Source: Pseudomonas entomophila
Lineage (GTDB): Bacteria > Pseudomonadota > Gammaproteobacteria > Pseudomonadales > Pseudomonadaceae
Length of the DNA stretch: 64,000 bases
Reading direction: 5' to 3'
Assembly (NCBI RefSeq): GCF_018417595.1
Contig: NZ_CP070982.1
Location: 62,001 to 126,000 of the forward strand
Shown: in pieces, positions 61,904 to 64,000 of the stretch
Layout: each line of letters opens with the position of its first letter
Numbering within the stretch: position 1 is the first letter of the stretch
Program-made: the position numbers and the translations under genes
The notes under the pieces: generated by a model
The model's input: the letters and a program-made list of their open reading frames with translations, nothing else
What the model was told of the DNA's origin: nothing
Databases searched by the model: none

Positions 61904-63340
61904 TCAGTCCACCGCCTTGACCATGTCCTCGATGACCTTCTTCGCATCACCGAACACCATCATGGTCTTGTCCAGGTAGAACAGTTCGTTGTCCAGGCCG
62001 GCGTAACCGCTGGCCATGGAGCGCTTGTTGACGATGATGGTCTTGGCCTTGAAGGCTTCGAGGATCGGCATGCCGGCGATCGGCGACTTCGGATCGTTCT
62101 TCGCCGCCGGGTTGACCACGTCGTTGGCGCCCAGCACCAGCACCACGTCGGCCTGGCCGAACTCGGCGTTGATGTCTTCCATCTCGAACACCTGGTCGTA
62201 CGGCACCTCGGCCTCGGCCAGCAGCACGTTCATGTGCCCGGGCATGCGCCCCGCCACCGGGTGGATCGCGTACTTCACGGTCACACCGTTGTGGGTCAGC
62301 TTCTCGGTCAGCTCCTTGAGCGCGTGCTGGGCGCGGGCCACCGCCAGGCCGTAGCCGGGGACGATGATCACGCTGTCGGCGTTGCTCAGCAGGAAGGTGG
62401 CGTCGTCTGCCGAGCCGGACTTCACCGGGCGCTGCTCCTTCGAACCCTGTGCCGCACCGGCATCGGTATCGCCGCCGAAGCCACCGAGGATGACGTTGAA
62501 GAACGAGCGGTTCATCGCCTTGCACATGATGTACGAGAGGATCGCACCGCTGGAGCCCACCAGGGAACCGGCGATGATCAACATCGAGTTGTTCAGCGAG
62601 AAGCCGATACCGGCCGCTGCCCAGCCCGAATAACTGTTGAGCATCGACACCACCACCGGCATGTCGGCGCCGCCGATCGGGATGATGATCAGCACGCCCA
62701 TGACGAAGGCCAGGGCCAGCATCAAGATGAAGGCGCTGTAGTGGCCGGTGAAGGTGAACAGCAGCCCCAGGGCGATGGTCGCCAGGCCCAGGATCAGGTT
62801 CAGCTTGTGCTGGCCGGCGAACTGTACCGGTGCGCCCTGGAACAGGCGGAACTTGTACTTGCCCGACAGCTTGCCGAAGGCGATCACCGAACCCGAGAAG
62901 GTGATGGCACCGATGGCCGCGCCCAGGAACAGCTCCAGGCGGTTACCGGTGGGGATCGGGTCGCTGATGCTGGCGACGATGCCCAGCGATTGCGGCTCGA
63001 GCACCGCGGCGATGGCAATGAACACCGCCGCCAGGCCGATCATGCTGTGCATGAAGGCGACCAGCTCGGGCATCTTGGTCATCTCGACGCGCTTGGCCAT
63101 GATCGAGCCGGCGCTGCCGCCGACCAGCAGGCCGACGATCACATAGCCGATGCCGGCGGTAGCCAGTTCGGCGCCGAGCTTGTAGATGAGCCCGACCGTG
63201 GTGAGGATCGCGATCCCCATGCCGATCATGCCGAACAGGTTGCCGCGGCGTGAGGTGGTCGGGTGGGAGAGGCCCTTGAGCGCCTGGATGAAGCAGATCG
63301 AGGCGACCAGGTACAGAAGCGTTACCAGATTCATGCTCAT
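61904..63340 (-). CDS. pntB: NAD(P) transhydrogenase subunit beta
   Basis: Membrane subunit of the proton-pumping transhydrogenase, 478 residues. About nine helices (1-265), then the NADP(H)-binding domain III (about 300-478) with the motif GYGLAVARAQHAL and the conserved VLVLGANDVVNPAA. It makes NADPH from NADH using the proton gradient. The ATG at 63340 begins 2 bases after the pntAB stop; an ATG two codons later is possible. The long in-frame extension upstream is rejected. Confidence 0.95.
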   Translation of the reverse strand: MSMNLVTLLYLVASICFIQALKGLSHPTTSRRGNLFGMIGMGIAILTTVGLIYKLGAELATAGIGYVIVGLLVGGSAGSIMAKRVEMTKMPELVAFMHSMIGLAAVFIAIAAVLEPQSLGIVASISDPIPTGNRLELFLGAAIGAITFSGSVIAFGKLSGKYKFRLFQGAPVQFAGQHKLNLILGLATIALGLLFTFTGHYSAFILMLALAFVMGVLIIIPIGGADMPVVVSMLNSYSGWAAAGIGFSLNNSMLIIAGSLVGSSGAILSYIMCKAMNRSFFNVILGGFGGDTDAGAAQGSKEQRPVKSGSADDATFLLSNADSVIIVPGYGLAVARAQHALKELTEKLTHNGVTVKYAIHPVAGRMPGHMNVLLAEAEVPYDQVFEMEDINAEFGQADVVLVLGANDVVNPAAKNDPKSPIAGMPILEAFKAKTIIVNKRSMASGYAGLDNELFYLDKTMMVFGDAKKVIEDMVKAVD

Positions 63341-63342
63341 GC

Positions 63343-63657
63343 TTACTTCTGCGCCTCGTTCTTGGTTTTCTTCTTGAACATTTCCAGCATGCGGCGGGTG
63401 ACCAGGAAGCCACCGAATACGTTGACCGCGGCCAGCGCCACGGCCAGGGTGCCCATCACCTTGCCGGCCGGGGTGACGGTCAGCGCGGCGGCCAGCATGG
63501 CGCCGACGATGACGATCGCGGAGATGGCATTGGTGACCGCCATCAGCGGCGTGTGCAGGGCTGGGGTGACGTTCCACACCACGTGGTAGCCCACGTAGAT
63601 GGCCAGCACGAAGATGATCAGGTTGTAGATCCCGTGGGAAATCAGCATGTCTTCCAT
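63343..63657 (-). CDS. pntAB: NAD(P) transhydrogenase subunit alpha, part 2
   Basis: 104-residue membrane piece of the alpha subunit with three to four helices (about 10-90), ending in a basic tail ([11 protein letters not shown]). In E. coli this region is fused to domain I in one PntA protein; in pseudomonads the alpha subunit is split into two genes, as here. The ATG at 63657 is 11 bases after the pntAA stop. Confidence 0.93.
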   Translation of the reverse strand: MEDMLISHGIYNLIIFVLAIYVGYHVVWNVTPALHTPLMAVTNAISAIVIVGAMLAAALTVTPAGKVMGTLAVALAAVNVFGGFLVTRRMLEMFKKKTKNEAQK

Positions 63658-63668
63658 TGTCGTGCTCC

Positions 63669-64000
63669 TCAGCCGTTCTTGCGCACGACTTGGCCGTCGC
63701 GGCACATCAGGCACGCGGCGACGATGTCGTCTTCGAGGTTGATGACCAGGTTGCCGTCCTTGTCGAACAGCAGCTTCATGAAGTCCAGCAGGTTGCGGGC
63801 GTACAGCGCCGAGGCGTCGGCGCCGACCTGGGCCGGCAGGTTGGTCGGCCCGACGATGATCACGCCGTTCGACTGCACCACCTGGTCGGCGACGGTCAGC
63901 GGGCAGTTGCCGCCCTGGGCCGCCGCGAGATCAATGACCACCGAGCCGGGCTTCATTTGCGCCACGGTCTCTGCGCTGAGCAGGGTCGGCGCCTTGCGCC
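63669..64000 (-). CDS. pntAA: NAD(P) transhydrogenase subunit alpha, part 1 (partial)
   Basis: C-terminal part of the NAD(H)-binding domain I, cut by the window edge; the reading frame is open to base 64000. The visible part reads ...[20 protein letters not shown], then [10 protein letters not shown], a hallmark of PntA, and ends in [11 protein letters not shown]. An internal Met is not the real start. First gene of the split pntAA-pntAB-pntB operon. Confidence 0.93.
   Translation of the reverse strand, partial: RKAPTLLSAETVAQMKPGSVVIDLAAAQGGNCPLTVADQVVQSNGVIIVGPTNLPAQVGADASALYARNLLDFMKLLFDKDGNLVINLEDDIVAACLMCRDGQVVRKNG

Overview
The window looks like chromosomal DNA of a fluorescent pseudomonad of the Pseudomonas putida group. 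The reasons are the GC-rich coding sequence, the many copies of the TAGGAGCGGCTTCAGCCGCG inverted repeat (the P. putida REP family), and a gene order familiar from Pseudomonas chromosomes: carbonic anhydrase/SulP, aa3 cytochrome oxidase, metNIQ, znu/zur, polA-ersA-engB, cc4/dsbA, kinB/algB, gltP and pntAB. No rRNA, tRNA, CRISPR array, prophage or insertion sequence was seen. Most of the window is core genome.

Layout. 1-5.2 kb: a type I secretion operon on the minus strand (TolC-like, ABC exporter, HlyD-like) with no substrate gene in view. 5.6-8.8 kb: beta-carbonic anhydrase, SulP anion transporter and an unknown helical protein. 9.2-17.7 kb: the aa3-type cytochrome c oxidase cluster (coxB, coxA, ctaG, coxC) with its assembly genes (SURF1, a SCO-like protein, heme a synthase, heme o synthase, SCO) and one small opposing gene. 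17.8-20.3 kb: methionine ABC importer. 20.4-24.3 kb: lipoprotein, then znuBC-zur facing znuA. 24.4-28.5 kb: homoserine kinase, DUF2782, polA. 28.6-28.8 kb: the ErsA small RNA behind an AlgU-type promoter. 28.9-31.5 kb: engB, cytochrome c5-like, cytochrome c4, dsbA.

31.5-40.3 kb is a signalling block: nuclease/phosphatase, diguanylate cyclase, AmpDh2 amidase, CSS-EAL phosphodiesterase, then kinB-algB on the other strand. 40.7-41.7 kb holds a small envelope operon (unknown membrane protein, DUF1328, Ivy-like protein) behind a good sigma-54 promoter, next to the sigma-54 activator AlgB. 42.5-45.2 kb: gltP and a fused SpmA/SpmB-like protein. 45.2-48.7 kb: an MCE lipid transporter. 48.9-55.5 kb: DUF5924, M16 peptidase, Na/Pi cotransporter, TerC and CitMHS, all on the minus strand. 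55.8 kb: GFA protein.

56.3-59.3 kb is the least understood region: three tandem exported DUF2388 paralogues run into, and the last overlaps, a large exported protein with an HELTH zincin-like motif and a DUF4105 Cys/His domain. Its upstream region shares an AACTGTACT motif with that of the neighbouring DUF1127 gene. The window ends with an acetyl-CoA hydrolase/transferase behind an exact Anr/FNR box and with pntB-pntAB-pntAA (the last cut by the window edge). Coordinates include stop codons; family assignments come from recognising sequences, not from searches.
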